From contig CAJPLH010000013.1 in assembly GCA_905371275.1 (NCBI GenBank), forward strand, positions 1 to 19,649: a stretch of 19,649 nt of DNA, read 5' to 3'. The translations under genes were made by a program, and so were the position numbers. The stretch is from Prevotellaceae bacterium (lineage in GTDB: Bacteria > Bacteroidota > Bacteroidia > Bacteroidales > Bacteroidaceae). Positions within the stretch are counted from its first letter, which is position 1. Every line of letters begins with the position of its first letter. Of the stretch, positions 12,545 to 19,649 are shown one piece after another. The notes under the pieces are model-generated. The model did no database searches. It was not told the DNA's origin and was given only the letters and a program-made list of their open reading frames with translations.

Positions 12545-14914
12545 ATGAGGAAACTAACTTATTTCAAGAGTCTATTGTTCGTTGCGCTGTTGGGTGCAAC
12601 GTTAGGTGCTTGTCATTCTGACGAACTCGTCACGCGAGAAGTGCGTGAGCCAGAAGTAGTAGAGGTGAAAGCAGATTCTTTTAGTTTGAAACTTGATTTC
12701 CCCTCTGTCAAATTCGACAGTAAGATCACCGCTGTGAGCGAAGAAGAGGGAGAAAGAAAATCCACGCGCGCATCGTTGGCAGTGCAAAACAACGGTACGA
12801 CCCAAATCGACTTGAGTACTGACGGAACGACAGCGATGACGGTGTTTCTCGTCTTGCGCAACCAAGATGGTTCGAAAGTCTATGTGTCGGCCAATAATCA
12901 GTGGAATATTGTCAGCGGTCAGCGCACCAAGGTGGAAGCCTCGGGCGTCTATACCTTCACTGGGGTGAAGGGAACCACAGGTGCACCCACGTGGAAGAAA
13001 GACGATGTGTGGTATCTCGACGCTATGACCGGCGGAGAGTGGGATGCCACAGCCAAGGCTTATACCATCAACAAGGAATGCCGCATCTCCAACCATATGT
13101 TTGCCGCAGGCGAAAAAATAGTGTTAGGCACAGACATCACCGTGCCTTTCCAACTTGGCACCGACGAAGTGTCGAATGCTGGAGAGCGCAAGTGGGGTGT
13201 GCGTATGGCTGTGGCGAACAACGATCGTGAGACGGTGGGAGCATTTGTGCCCCGATTGATTTGCATCGATCCCGAACCCAACTTCCTTCCCTATGGTAGT
13301 CTGCTGTGTATGCGTTTCAGAAATGCTATGGAGCAATCCAAGTCGGAAGTGGACTTTACCACCGACCAACTCTACACAGACCAAACTTTTCGCGGTTCCA
13401 CATTTTCGTTTCTCCTTCGTGGACTCTCTTTTGAAAGCACCTCTTCCACCACAGGCGGATGGATTCAGGTGAACAGTTTGGGTGCACCCTCACGTGAGCC
13501 CCTGCCTTGGCATGGACTCCAGCCCAATGGCAACTCAACTGCTGCTTATACCTTTGTCACCTCATCAGACACTCCCTTCTTCCAGAGTGTGACCCTCGAC
13601 AAAGCGCAAGCCAACAATTCTCATACGGGTTATCCCCTGCTGCGCAAAGAGGGCAACAAAGACGCGAAGTGGACGCCTTATTATTATCTGTGGGTGAAAT
13701 CTCTGGACGAATCGCGCGATAATGCACTCTATGGTAGTATCGGATTGACGGTGCGTATGAAGCTCTTTAATGCCACGCTCAACACTGGTGATGCTGGCTC
13801 GCGTGTGGCGTTTGTGTCGGTGAAAAACCACAAGAGCGGTCGTGCCTATTTCCGCAATGCAGAGCTGAAAGCCGGATTGTCTCTCTCACCCTTGGCGCAG
13901 TTGGCTCCCAACTATGTGCTTACCGACCGCAACAACTACGGCGTGCGCAGATGGCCTGCCCACGGAATGAACAACTCCGAACTCTCGAGATCGCGTTATT
14001 CTTATGCTACGCTTCAAAGTGATTTCACTCGTCCCTTCCAAGTGGCGAATCCGCCTAACGCGAGCGGTGATATCTTGAGTACCGACCTGCGCTGGGTGAT
14101 TCCCGATGAGTTGACACTCAATGCTATCTTCCCTCCCAAGATGAGCACCATCAATTTCGGAGCGCGCATCAATGGTAACCGTGTGGAGGAACGCACAGAG
14201 CGTGTGCGCATTGGTGGAGTGGTCTACAACAACATGAAGTCGTACTACTACCGCGATGCCAACTACACATGGGAGCAGTCAACCGGTGAAAGGAACTATA
14301 ACATATTCTATGCCTTGCGCTTTGTGGGAACGCCCTTCTGTGAGGCCGTGCGCTACACCACCTTCGGTAAGTGGCTTTGGGGACGTGGCTCAACGCCACA
14401 TAACACCACGGAAGATTCGCGCTTTGTGATCCACTCTCGCCACTTGGGCGATATAGGTTTGAATCCAAACGACCGCGCAGGAGCTGAAAAACTGTTGCGC
14501 GAGGTGATTGGATCAGGCCGTCCTTGGAATGGAGAACCCCATACTAATGCTTTCTGGGGCAACTTCTGGTATCCCGACACCGAACGTGGTATCACCATCC
14601 GTGAACTCAATGTGCCTGGTTCTGGTGCAACGCTCAACGTTACAGGTTTCGCAGGAGCCAAAGACAAGGAGAAGGGATATTACGTGGGCACACAGTTGCA
14701 AATGGCCGTGCGCGATGGCAACAACCGCGATGGAAGTTCACACTTTAAGAGTTTCCAAGTGGCAGAAGGTGGTGAAACACAATCTTATGAATACACTTCG
14801 CCATATAGTGGACCGAACTATCAGTTTAACTCGCGCAACTTCTTCATGAGTGTTTTGCCCATTTTGGCACCTCAGCAATACACCGACCCTGCTTGGGTGA
14901 ACAGTGTGAGATAA
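12545..14914 (+). CDS. A3: large surface lipoprotein, first gene of operon copy 3 (789 aa)
   Basis: The start is ATG 12545, in the same position relative to the conserved leader as A2. Lipobox L-G-A-C, Cys23, followed by H-S-D-E. S-T-R75-A is the possible Arg-cleavage site. It aligns with A2 along its full length. The most conserved segments are NQDGSKVYVSANN, DVWYLDAMTGG, VPFQLGTD, KWGVRMAVANNDR, SLDESRDNALYGS, KNHKSGRAYFR, KSYYYRDAN, ALRFVGTPFCEAVRYT, DSRFVIHSRHLG and RGITIR. The regions around residues 255-300 and 420-540 diverge most, as would be expected for exposed surfaces. No family name can be given from reading alone. An accessory or tip-like subunit is the working idea. B3 starts 38 bp downstream. 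Confidence 0.92.
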   Translation: MRKLTYFKSLLFVALLGATLGACHSDELVTREVREPEVVEVKADSFSLKLDFPSVKFDSKITAVSEEEGERKSTRASLAVQNNGTTQIDLSTDGTTAMTVFLVLRNQDGSKVYVSANNQWNIVSGQRTKVEASGVYTFTGVKGTTGAPTWKKDDVWYLDAMTGGEWDATAKAYTINKECRISNHMFAAGEKIVLGTDITVPFQLGTDEVSNAGERKWGVRMAVANNDRETVGAFVPRLICIDPEPNFLPYGSLLCMRFRNAMEQSKSEVDFTTDQLYTDQTFRGSTFSFLLRGLSFESTSSTTGGWIQVNSLGAPSREPLPWHGLQPNGNSTAAYTFVTSSDTPFFQSVTLDKAQANNSHTGYPLLRKEGNKDAKWTPYYYLWVKSLDESRDNALYGSIGLTVRMKLFNATLNTGDAGSRVAFVSVKNHKSGRAYFRNAELKAGLSLSPLAQLAPNYVLTDRNNYGVRRWPAHGMNNSELSRSRYSYATLQSDFTRPFQVANPPNASGDILSTDLRWVIPDELTLNAIFPPKMSTINFGARINGNRVEERTERVRIGGVVYNNMKSYYYRDANYTWEQSTGERNYNIFYALRFVGTPFCEAVRYTTFGKWLWGRGSTPHNTTEDSRFVIHSRHLGDIGLNPNDRAGAEKLLREVIGSGRPWNGEPHTNAFWGNFWYPDTERGITIRELNVPGSGATLNVTGFAGAKDKEKGYYVGTQLQMAVRDGNNRDGSSHFKSFQVAEGGETQSYEYTSPYSGPNYQFNSRNFFMSVLPILAPQQYTDPAWVNSVR

Positions 14915-14952
14915 ATCATCGTCTTTCAAACAGAATAATAGCAACAAGACCA

Positions 14953-16950
14953 ATGAAACTATCATTTCAGAAATATGCCTTTGCACTGCTCGCCAGCCTA
15001 GCGTTGGTGAGCTGCGCCAAGGACTACGCCCTTGTGGGCACAGAGCGCGAGAAGGGAAGAGAACCCATATGGCTCTCCACTCGTGTGACGGTGCAAGGCA
15101 CGCGAGCCAGTGGTCGTCAAGCCAATCTTGCGCTGAGTTCATCTTCCAATACTGATATGGACAGTAGGGTGTATACGTTGCGCATGATTATTTCCGACAG
15201 CCATACGGGAGAAATTATCTACAACGAAAAGGTGGATCGCGCTCAAGAGTTGGAAGAGCGTTTCACACAATATCCCGGCGAAAATGCAAGATGGCGTCGT
15301 CCCATTCAAATCACTCCTGGCATCTACGACTTTTGGTTTGTGGCCAACGAAGGGAGCAACTGGTTTGCGCCTGTGCCTGGGAATCATGACCGCATGAACG
15401 TGTTGGGCAATCAAGTGTGGGATAAACTCACTCCTGGGACAAACATCGCTCGCATTTTCGATGGAAAGGTGTTTACGGGAAGTGAAGCCCATTTGGCACC
15501 TTTGGCTCACCTCGACATTGCTCCGTATAAATATGGTCAAGACCGAATTGTGGTGTATGAACCCAATGCTGAGCGTCCGATGACAATGTCGGAGGTGTAT
15601 CGCAATGTGGAAAGCAACAACACGCGCAACAACAAAGGCACGAGCGAGCAAGATCCTCAGCACTTCATTGCAGGTGGTGACGAAGTGGTGAAATTGGTGC
15701 GCTGCATGGCCAAGGTGACGTATCAGATTGAAAAAGCTACACGTTTGGAACTTAGTGGAAACAAAGTTGTAGCCAAGCCTTTAGAGTGGCCGGTGTTTGG
15801 TCCTTTTGCCACACTAGTGCTCAATCGTCCGCGCTATTGGTCGTTCTTCAACACCCCGTTGTTTGAGATGAACCATACGCCACGAGAATTCAAATTTTAT
15901 GACGACATCTTTGCCGACGACCAATCGCGCATTCCTATGGTGCGTATGTCGTCTGTGGGACGCGATGCTTACCTATCTAATGACATCACCTATCAACGCA
16001 ATGAAGTGTCCACTTCGGCTACGGACTTGAAGACTTATCGTTGCTCATTTTATGTACCCGAATTGTTGTTGGAGAGGCATCCCCTCGATGGTGAACCCAA
16101 TGGTGGTTTTTCTGGTGCACGCAACAAGTCTGTGTTGTTGGCACTCGCACCATCATCGGCAGTTTTCGCAAATGAAAGAGGTTATAATGGAGTAACATTA
16201 TGGACTAAGAATCCTGCAGAGGGCAATTATTCGCCTTTTGCCAATGAGGATGATTTTAACGAAAAGGTGGACGAATGCAAGGTGCTGGGCATCGGCACAA
16301 TGGATTTGACGGAAAGAAACGACAACACCGACAACCCCCGATTGCCCAACCCCCAATGGTATAGCAAATTCTCCATCTTGCGCAATCGACACTATGTCTA
16401 CACCATCCGCGAGAGAGACCGTATGGTGGTGGATGTGCGCATTGCTCCTTGGGAAACCGACGTGGAACAAGGCGAAGTGCACAGTTTCGACGAATTTCAA
16501 GTGGAAGTGCTTGACCCGAGTTTCAGCAACGCCACGAAAAAGACGAAACTCCGCTTCCAAACCACTTTCGGTAAGAACTCGCAGGGCTACAATCGTCACC
16601 TTTTTGCAAAGGTGAAATTCACCTTGCTCAATCAAAATGGCGGTGTGAACCAACAAGCTTATTTCTCCAATCTGGGCAATGTGCAGCAGGTGCAAGCTGA
16701 GTCGGGCAATAAGCCCAAATGGGTGGCCTTTGGTAACTGGGAAGATGTGCACTTCGATGGTGGATTTGGCGAATGCGAAATCAACTGGACAGAGGCGAGT
16801 GGCATCAATGTGCCCAATCCTGGAAATAACATCTTGAAGGTGGAATTTTTTGCCGATCCCGAGATGACCAGACTCGTCAAAGACTCACCCGCGCTTTATA
16901 TCTCCGTGCGTGCTGCCAACTGGAAAGAGGAATTTAGAAAATTAAAGTAG
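14953..16950 (+). CDS. B3: large fimbrillin-like lipoprotein with extra C-terminal domain (665 aa)
   Basis: The start is ATG 14953, which aligns exactly with B2. An in-frame TTG at 14893 would overlap the end of A3 and push the signal peptide inward, so it is rejected. Lipobox L-V-S-C, Cys21; G-T-R51-A-S is the candidate cleavage site. It shares with B2 the ARWRRPI, YDFWFVANEG, DPQHFIAGGDE, V-R-C-M-A-K-V, RYWSFFNTPLF and HPLDGEPNGG blocks. It keeps the P-W motif (Trp500) that B2 has lost. The C-terminal domain (about 510-665) resembles B1 more than B2 in places (LLNQNGG, AYFSNLGN). The gap to C3 is 121 bp, longer than in the other copies, and holds two hairpins. Confidence 0.92.
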   Translation: MKLSFQKYAFALLASLALVSCAKDYALVGTEREKGREPIWLSTRVTVQGTRASGRQANLALSSSSNTDMDSRVYTLRMIISDSHTGEIIYNEKVDRAQELEERFTQYPGENARWRRPIQITPGIYDFWFVANEGSNWFAPVPGNHDRMNVLGNQVWDKLTPGTNIARIFDGKVFTGSEAHLAPLAHLDIAPYKYGQDRIVVYEPNAERPMTMSEVYRNVESNNTRNNKGTSEQDPQHFIAGGDEVVKLVRCMAKVTYQIEKATRLELSGNKVVAKPLEWPVFGPFATLVLNRPRYWSFFNTPLFEMNHTPREFKFYDDIFADDQSRIPMVRMSSVGRDAYLSNDITYQRNEVSTSATDLKTYRCSFYVPELLLERHPLDGEPNGGFSGARNKSVLLALAPSSAVFANERGYNGVTLWTKNPAEGNYSPFANEDDFNEKVDECKVLGIGTMDLTERNDNTDNPRLPNPQWYSKFSILRNRHYVYTIRERDRMVVDVRIAPWETDVEQGEVHSFDEFQVEVLDPSFSNATKKTKLRFQTTFGKNSQGYNRHLFAKVKFTLLNQNGGVNQQAYFSNLGNVQQVQAESGNKPKWVAFGNWEDVHFDGGFGECEINWTEASGINVPNPGNNILKVEFFADPEMTRLVKDSPALYISVRAANWKEEFRKLK

Positions 16951-16960
16951 TCTGCGTTTC

Positions 16961-17023
16961 ATAAACCCCAATCGGTCATTAGATCGTTATAGTACGACTC
17001 GTAATTGACCAATTGGGGATAAA
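16961..17023. repeat. 53-bp imperfect palindrome flanked by ATAAA direct repeats
   Basis: The arms begin CCCCAATCGGTCATTA (from 16966) and end TAATTGACCAATTGGGG (to 17018), with one mismatch and one bulge and about 20 nt between them. ATAAA occurs immediately on both sides (16961-16965 and 17019-17023), like a 5-bp target duplication. The element is absent from the B1-C1 and B2-C2 gaps. It may be a tiny non-autonomous insertion or excision scar, or a local regulatory hairpin. Confidence 0.6.
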
Positions 17024-17061
17024 AGAAGATGCTGCGAAAACGAGTTTTGCAACACCTTCTT
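17023..17061 (+). repeat. Second stem-loop before C3
   Basis: AAGAAGATG (17023-17031) pairs with CACCTTCTT (17053-17061) with one mismatch, and TGC-G-AAAA pairs inside with TTTT-GCA. The hairpin ends 16 nt before the preferred C3 start, so it could affect C3 translation or mRNA processing. There is no T run, so a terminator is unlikely. Confidence 0.4.
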
Positions 17062-17077
17062 CAAACTATCAATGAAT

Positions 17078-18373
17078 ATGAGAACGATTTATATTGTTTT
17101 GCTCTCTCTGCTCTCGCTCACGGGTTTTGTGGCCTGTCAGCCCTTGACGGAGGAAGTGGAAGAAGGAAAGAAAGACAAGGGACTCTTGGTGAATTTCAAC
17201 ATCGATGCCCCAGAAGTGCGCGAAACGCGTGCCGTGCCCAATGCTCCCACGGGCACTGAAACAGGTGCTGACTATGAGAGTGCTTATAAGAACGTAGCCA
17301 TTTTGTTTTATGACAGCAATGGCAATTTGGCCACCGTGCGCGGTAAGCATTTCTTCTTTTTCGAGACGGAAGGGTTGAAGCCCCATGGCGAAGAGAAGAA
17401 GAACTGGGTGGGCGGTGTGTATGAACGTGCCGAAAATGGTGGGTTTACACGTGGGGTCTACTTGCTCGATGTGACGCGCGATGATGTGCGCGGCAAAACT
17501 TGCGTGGTGATGCTCAACATCCCCGACGACTTGCGCGACCGCTTGGACAACCGACGCATTCAAACGCTGCGCGGATTGGAAAACCATATCCTCAACACCA
17601 TCACGAGTGCCGACGAGCAGATTGGCCCCATCCCTTATCCGATGGATGCCAACAATCGCCCTGACGTCACGAGCGATGACTTCCACCACATTGTGATGTT
17701 TGGCAAAACGCCTAACGTGGATTTCGATAGCAATGAGTTGCAAGCAAAAATCTCGGTGGAGATGAAGCGCACCATTGCCAAAGTGAGATTGGTGCTTAAA
17801 TTTAATCTCCTAAATCCAGTTTTGGGACAAACGATTCCTTCTAGTTATGTGGCAGAGTGCCAGTTCAGAAATTTCCCTAAACTGACGAAAGTGGGCGAAG
17901 TTTGGAAGCCCGAAAGCACTCCCGAGAATCAGCGTGTGGCGTTGATGCCAGCCGATGTGGTGCAGGGCTCGAAAAAGGAGAACCGCATCAAGGTGCTCGC
18001 AGGCGCCCCCAATGTGACTTATTTGGCTTTCGATTTCTACATGAACGAATATGGAGTATTGCCCGAGAAAACTAATAAAAACCAGCGTTTCTCTGTGCCG
18101 GGGATGAAGATGAAAATGGTTTTGCCATTTTGGGGAGAAAGATATTGGGAATTGCTGTTCCCACGCTCCATGCAGCGCAACAAGAGCTACGAACTCTTCT
18201 ACACCATAGAGGGCAAGGGTAATTCTAGTACCGACAACTTCAACGTGACGCTTGTGGCGGACAACATTGTGGTGCTGCCTTGGAGCAAGTTCCCCGAAAG
18301 TTTCCATCCTGGGGAGAACTACAATTTCAATAATTTCATAGGAAATCCTGATAACTCAACAGACCAGATATGA
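17078..18373 (+). CDS. C3: fimbrillin-like lipoprotein with predicted Arg-cleavage site (431 aa)
   Basis: ATG 17078 is preferred because ATATGAGA matches the C1 and C2 starts. An in-frame ATG at 17072 would add two residues. The signal peptide ends F-V-A-C with Cys20; Phe at -3 is less usual than the Leu in C1 and C2. E-T-R51-A-V-P-N-A-P gives the same candidate cleavage register as C1. It carries VAILFYDSNG, NWVGGVYER, KTCVVMLNIP, TSADEQIGPIPYP, K-R-T-I-A-K-V, FYMNEYGVL, RNKSYELFY and P-W (Trp402). Same inferred role as C1 and C2: a processed, pilin-like surface subunit. A wider upstream gap with two hairpins suggests that its expression relative to B3 may differ from the other copies. The stop overlaps D3 by ATGA. 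Confidence 0.9.
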   Translation: MRTIYIVLLSLLSLTGFVACQPLTEEVEEGKKDKGLLVNFNIDAPEVRETRAVPNAPTGTETGADYESAYKNVAILFYDSNGNLATVRGKHFFFFETEGLKPHGEEKKNWVGGVYERAENGGFTRGVYLLDVTRDDVRGKTCVVMLNIPDDLRDRLDNRRIQTLRGLENHILNTITSADEQIGPIPYPMDANNRPDVTSDDFHHIVMFGKTPNVDFDSNELQAKISVEMKRTIAKVRLVLKFNLLNPVLGQTIPSSYVAECQFRNFPKLTKVGEVWKPESTPENQRVALMPADVVQGSKKENRIKVLAGAPNVTYLAFDFYMNEYGVLPEKTNKNQRFSVPGMKMKMVLPFWGERYWELLFPRSMQRNKSYELFYTIEGKGNSSTDNFNVTLVADNIVVLPWSKFPESFHPGENYNFNNFIGNPDNSTDQI

Positions 18374-19527
18374 TGAACGTACGCAATTTGTGGAAGGGTA
18401 TTGCACTCTCTGTGTGCTTTGCCGCTTTGCTTCCCACCGCGGTGGGCTGTGATGCGTCGGAGGCTTTGGAGGAAGCGACAAATGCTCAGCCATCCACGCA
18501 GAACCATCGTTTGGTGGTTCGTTTTAGTCCGCTCAAACATGGGGCGCACGAGAGCATTGGTCAAGATGGTTCGGAACAAGAAGACTATGTGATGTCGCTC
18601 TATGCCATGGGTGGGGGAAGAATTTTGGGATTCCCTGACGTGCTCGCTGCCACGGGTGTGCCTGGACGCGCTGAATGGGAGAGTTCGAATCCTCCTTCTT
18701 CTAGCAACTCTGTGTGGGCGTTTGTGGCGAACCTTAATCCTACCGATGTGGAGAGGGTGAAAATAGCAGGGGGTGTTTCGGGTGTGGATATGGAAACAGT
18801 GAAATATCTGCGTGGTTATGGCAATACATCGATTGCGAATCCGCCGTTGATGGTGGCGGTTATAGCCAATTCTAAGTTTAATGGAAACGGTCGCACGAGA
18901 ACTTTCAGCACAAAGGTGCAACTGAAGCGTGTGTTGGCTCGTTTTTCCTTCCAAACCTATCCCTTGCCTAAGGGCTATACCATCAAGAAGGTGACGATTG
19001 AACGTGTGCCCAACCGTTTTAATCTCTATGGTCACTATCCCGGTAGTGAGGTGTATTTTAGTACTTTGGTGAGCCGCGAACCGAACAAATATGGTTATTT
19101 GCCCAAAGGGTCGTATGTGATTTGGGAACGCTCTTCGGCAGAGGCTTATGTGGGGCGTTATGCGCGTTGGGACAGAAGTCCTTGGGCTTTGAGTGGTGAC
19201 CCACAAGCGGATATGTATATGCGCGGAAAATTCTATATGCCTTCTCTACGCTGCAATCGTTTTAACGAAGAGACTTTCGGTAATGGTGGTCACTGGGATA
19301 TGGCGTTTATGCGCTTTGTCTTCACCGACAAACAGGGACGCACTTTTGTTCGCCTTTATCGCTTGGGCAACTCTACCGCTGACAAGGCGGGACGCGGTAA
19401 TATTGATGCGAATAATGACTACGAGATTCGCATTAACCTCTTGGGGCCTTATTTCCCTCGCAAAGATAACGACACGGTCTTGGAACAATATGACGAGGGA
19501 ACTGCGAAAGCGGCTTATGTCAATTAG
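18370..19527 (+). CDS. D3: anchor-like fimbrial lipoprotein (385 aa)
   Basis: The start is ATG 18370, overlapping the C3 stop. The signal peptide ends A-V-G-C with Cys27, then D-A-S-E. D-family landmarks are RFSPLKHG, METVKYLRGYG, PPLMVAVI, R-V-L-A-R-F-S-F-Q followed by PLPKGYTIKKVTIERVPNRF, FYMPSLRCN, MRFVFTDKQGRTFVRLYRLG and Y-E-I-R-I-N-L-L. It is 13-17 residues longer than D1 and D2, mainly around residues 220-250. The PPCK found in D1 and D2 is PSLR here. As in the other D proteins there is no Arg site after the lipobox, consistent with an uncleaved anchor-type subunit (inference). The TAG stop leads straight into a GGGTC hairpin, without the heptad array that follows D1 and D2. Confidence 0.92.
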   Translation: MMNVRNLWKGIALSVCFAALLPTAVGCDASEALEEATNAQPSTQNHRLVVRFSPLKHGAHESIGQDGSEQEDYVMSLYAMGGGRILGFPDVLAATGVPGRAEWESSNPPSSSNSVWAFVANLNPTDVERVKIAGGVSGVDMETVKYLRGYGNTSIANPPLMVAVIANSKFNGNGRTRTFSTKVQLKRVLARFSFQTYPLPKGYTIKKVTIERVPNRFNLYGHYPGSEVYFSTLVSREPNKYGYLPKGSYVIWERSSAEAYVGRYARWDRSPWALSGDPQADMYMRGKFYMPSLRCNRFNEETFGNGGHWDMAFMRFVFTDKQGRTFVRLYRLGNSTADKAGRGNIDANNDYEIRINLLGPYFPRKDNDTVLEQYDEGTAKAAYVN

Positions 19528-19597
19528 GGTCATAGACCCTTTTCTACTCGGGGTCTCAGACCCTTTCCTGCTCGCCACGCACGTGTGGCTCGGGTTT
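19527..19597 (+). repeat. Two GGGTC hairpins and a CCACGC hairpin after D3
   Basis: GGGTC-ATA-GACCC (19527-19539) starts with the G of the D3 stop codon and is followed by TTTT. GGGTC-TCA-GACCC (19551-19563) is followed by TTT. CCACGCACGTGTGG is a slightly mismatched form of the CCACGC hairpin. It is the same module as after D1 and D2 but with two copies of the first hairpin. Confidence 0.75.
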
Positions 19598-19603
19598 AGA
19601 ATT

Positions 19604-19637
19604 AGAGCTTCTAGTTTCGGCTAGAGGCTCTTTTTTT
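19604..19637 (+). terminator. Rho-independent terminator of operon copy 3
   Basis: AGAGCTTCTAGT and GCTAGAGGCTCT pair with two G-T wobbles around a TTCG tetraloop, followed by a T7 run (19631-19637). It belongs to the same terminator family as the other three, with a different loop. Confidence 0.85.
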
Positions 19638-19649
19638 GTCTATGTTCCT

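Noticed and set aside
14893..14952. TTG start for B3
   Set aside because: It overlaps the end of A3 and buries the signal peptide. ATG 14953 aligns exactly with B2.
17029..17259. 76-codon plus-strand frame before and inside C3
   Set aside because: It runs into C3 in another frame and has no counterpart in copies 1 and 2.
18319..19206. 295-codon minus-strand frame opposite D3
   Set aside because: Shadow frame rich in Arg, His and Thr. D3 on the plus strand has a signal peptide and family conservation.
1..19649. tRNA, rRNA, transposase or phage genes
   Set aside because: I saw no tRNA-like cloverleaf, no rRNA sequence and no transposase or integrase motifs. The repeats are short and non-coding.

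Overview
The window looks like chromosomal DNA from a Bacteroidales bacterium (Prevotella/Porphyromonas-like). The evidence is a set of large lipoproteins with fimbrillin-type motifs, an HU-related protein of the type common in this order, A/T-rich leaders without strong Shine-Dalgarno sequences, and near 50% G+C by eye. I cannot name the species.

All protein-coding sequence is on the + strand. It consists of two complete copies and one truncated copy of a four-gene operon, A-B-C-D, plus one HU-like gene. Copy 1 (1-3044) has only the 3' end of B1, then C1 and D1. Copy 2 (3933-10815) is A2-B2-C2-D2. The HU-like gene (11292-11783) follows, and copy 3 (12545-19527) is A3-B3-C3-D3. Every protein whose N-terminus is visible starts with a lipoprotein signal peptide. 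A is about 790 aa, B about 670 aa, C about 420-430 aa and D about 370-385 aa. Gaps inside the operons are short (37-121 bp), and every C-D junction is a 4-nt ATGA overlap.

B, C and D carry motifs seen in the FimA/Mfa-type (type V) pilus superfamily of Bacteroidales: an R-x-x-A-K/R-V/F strand, and in B and C an R-N-K/R-x-Y strand and a late P-W motif. B and C have a conserved Thr-Arg-Ala at residues 50-52, where gingipain-type proteases cut type V prepilins. A has a comparable Thr-Arg at residue 75-81. D has no such site. The simplest reading is a surface pilus or adhesin built from paralogous lipoprotein subunits, with C as a processed pilin-like subunit, D as an uncleaved anchor-like subunit, and A and B as large accessory or tip-like subunits. 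These roles are inferred, not proven.

The spacers between operons (3045-3932, 10816-11291, 11784-12544 and the right edge) are the most unusual part. They are mosaics of 7-bp repeats (TTAGANN) that start inside the D stop codon in copies 1 and 2, 9-bp repeats (CTAGAANNN), small GGGTC...GACCC and CCACGC..GCGTGG hairpins, and a shared Rho-independent terminator. Hairpins and heptads also occur in inverted orientation. The spacers before A2 and A3 each add a G9 homopolymer, a possible promoter, a conserved 17-codon reading frame and a roughly 100-nt nearly invariant leader just before the A start codon. This layout suggests insulated operon copies that can expand by recombination and might be phase-variable.
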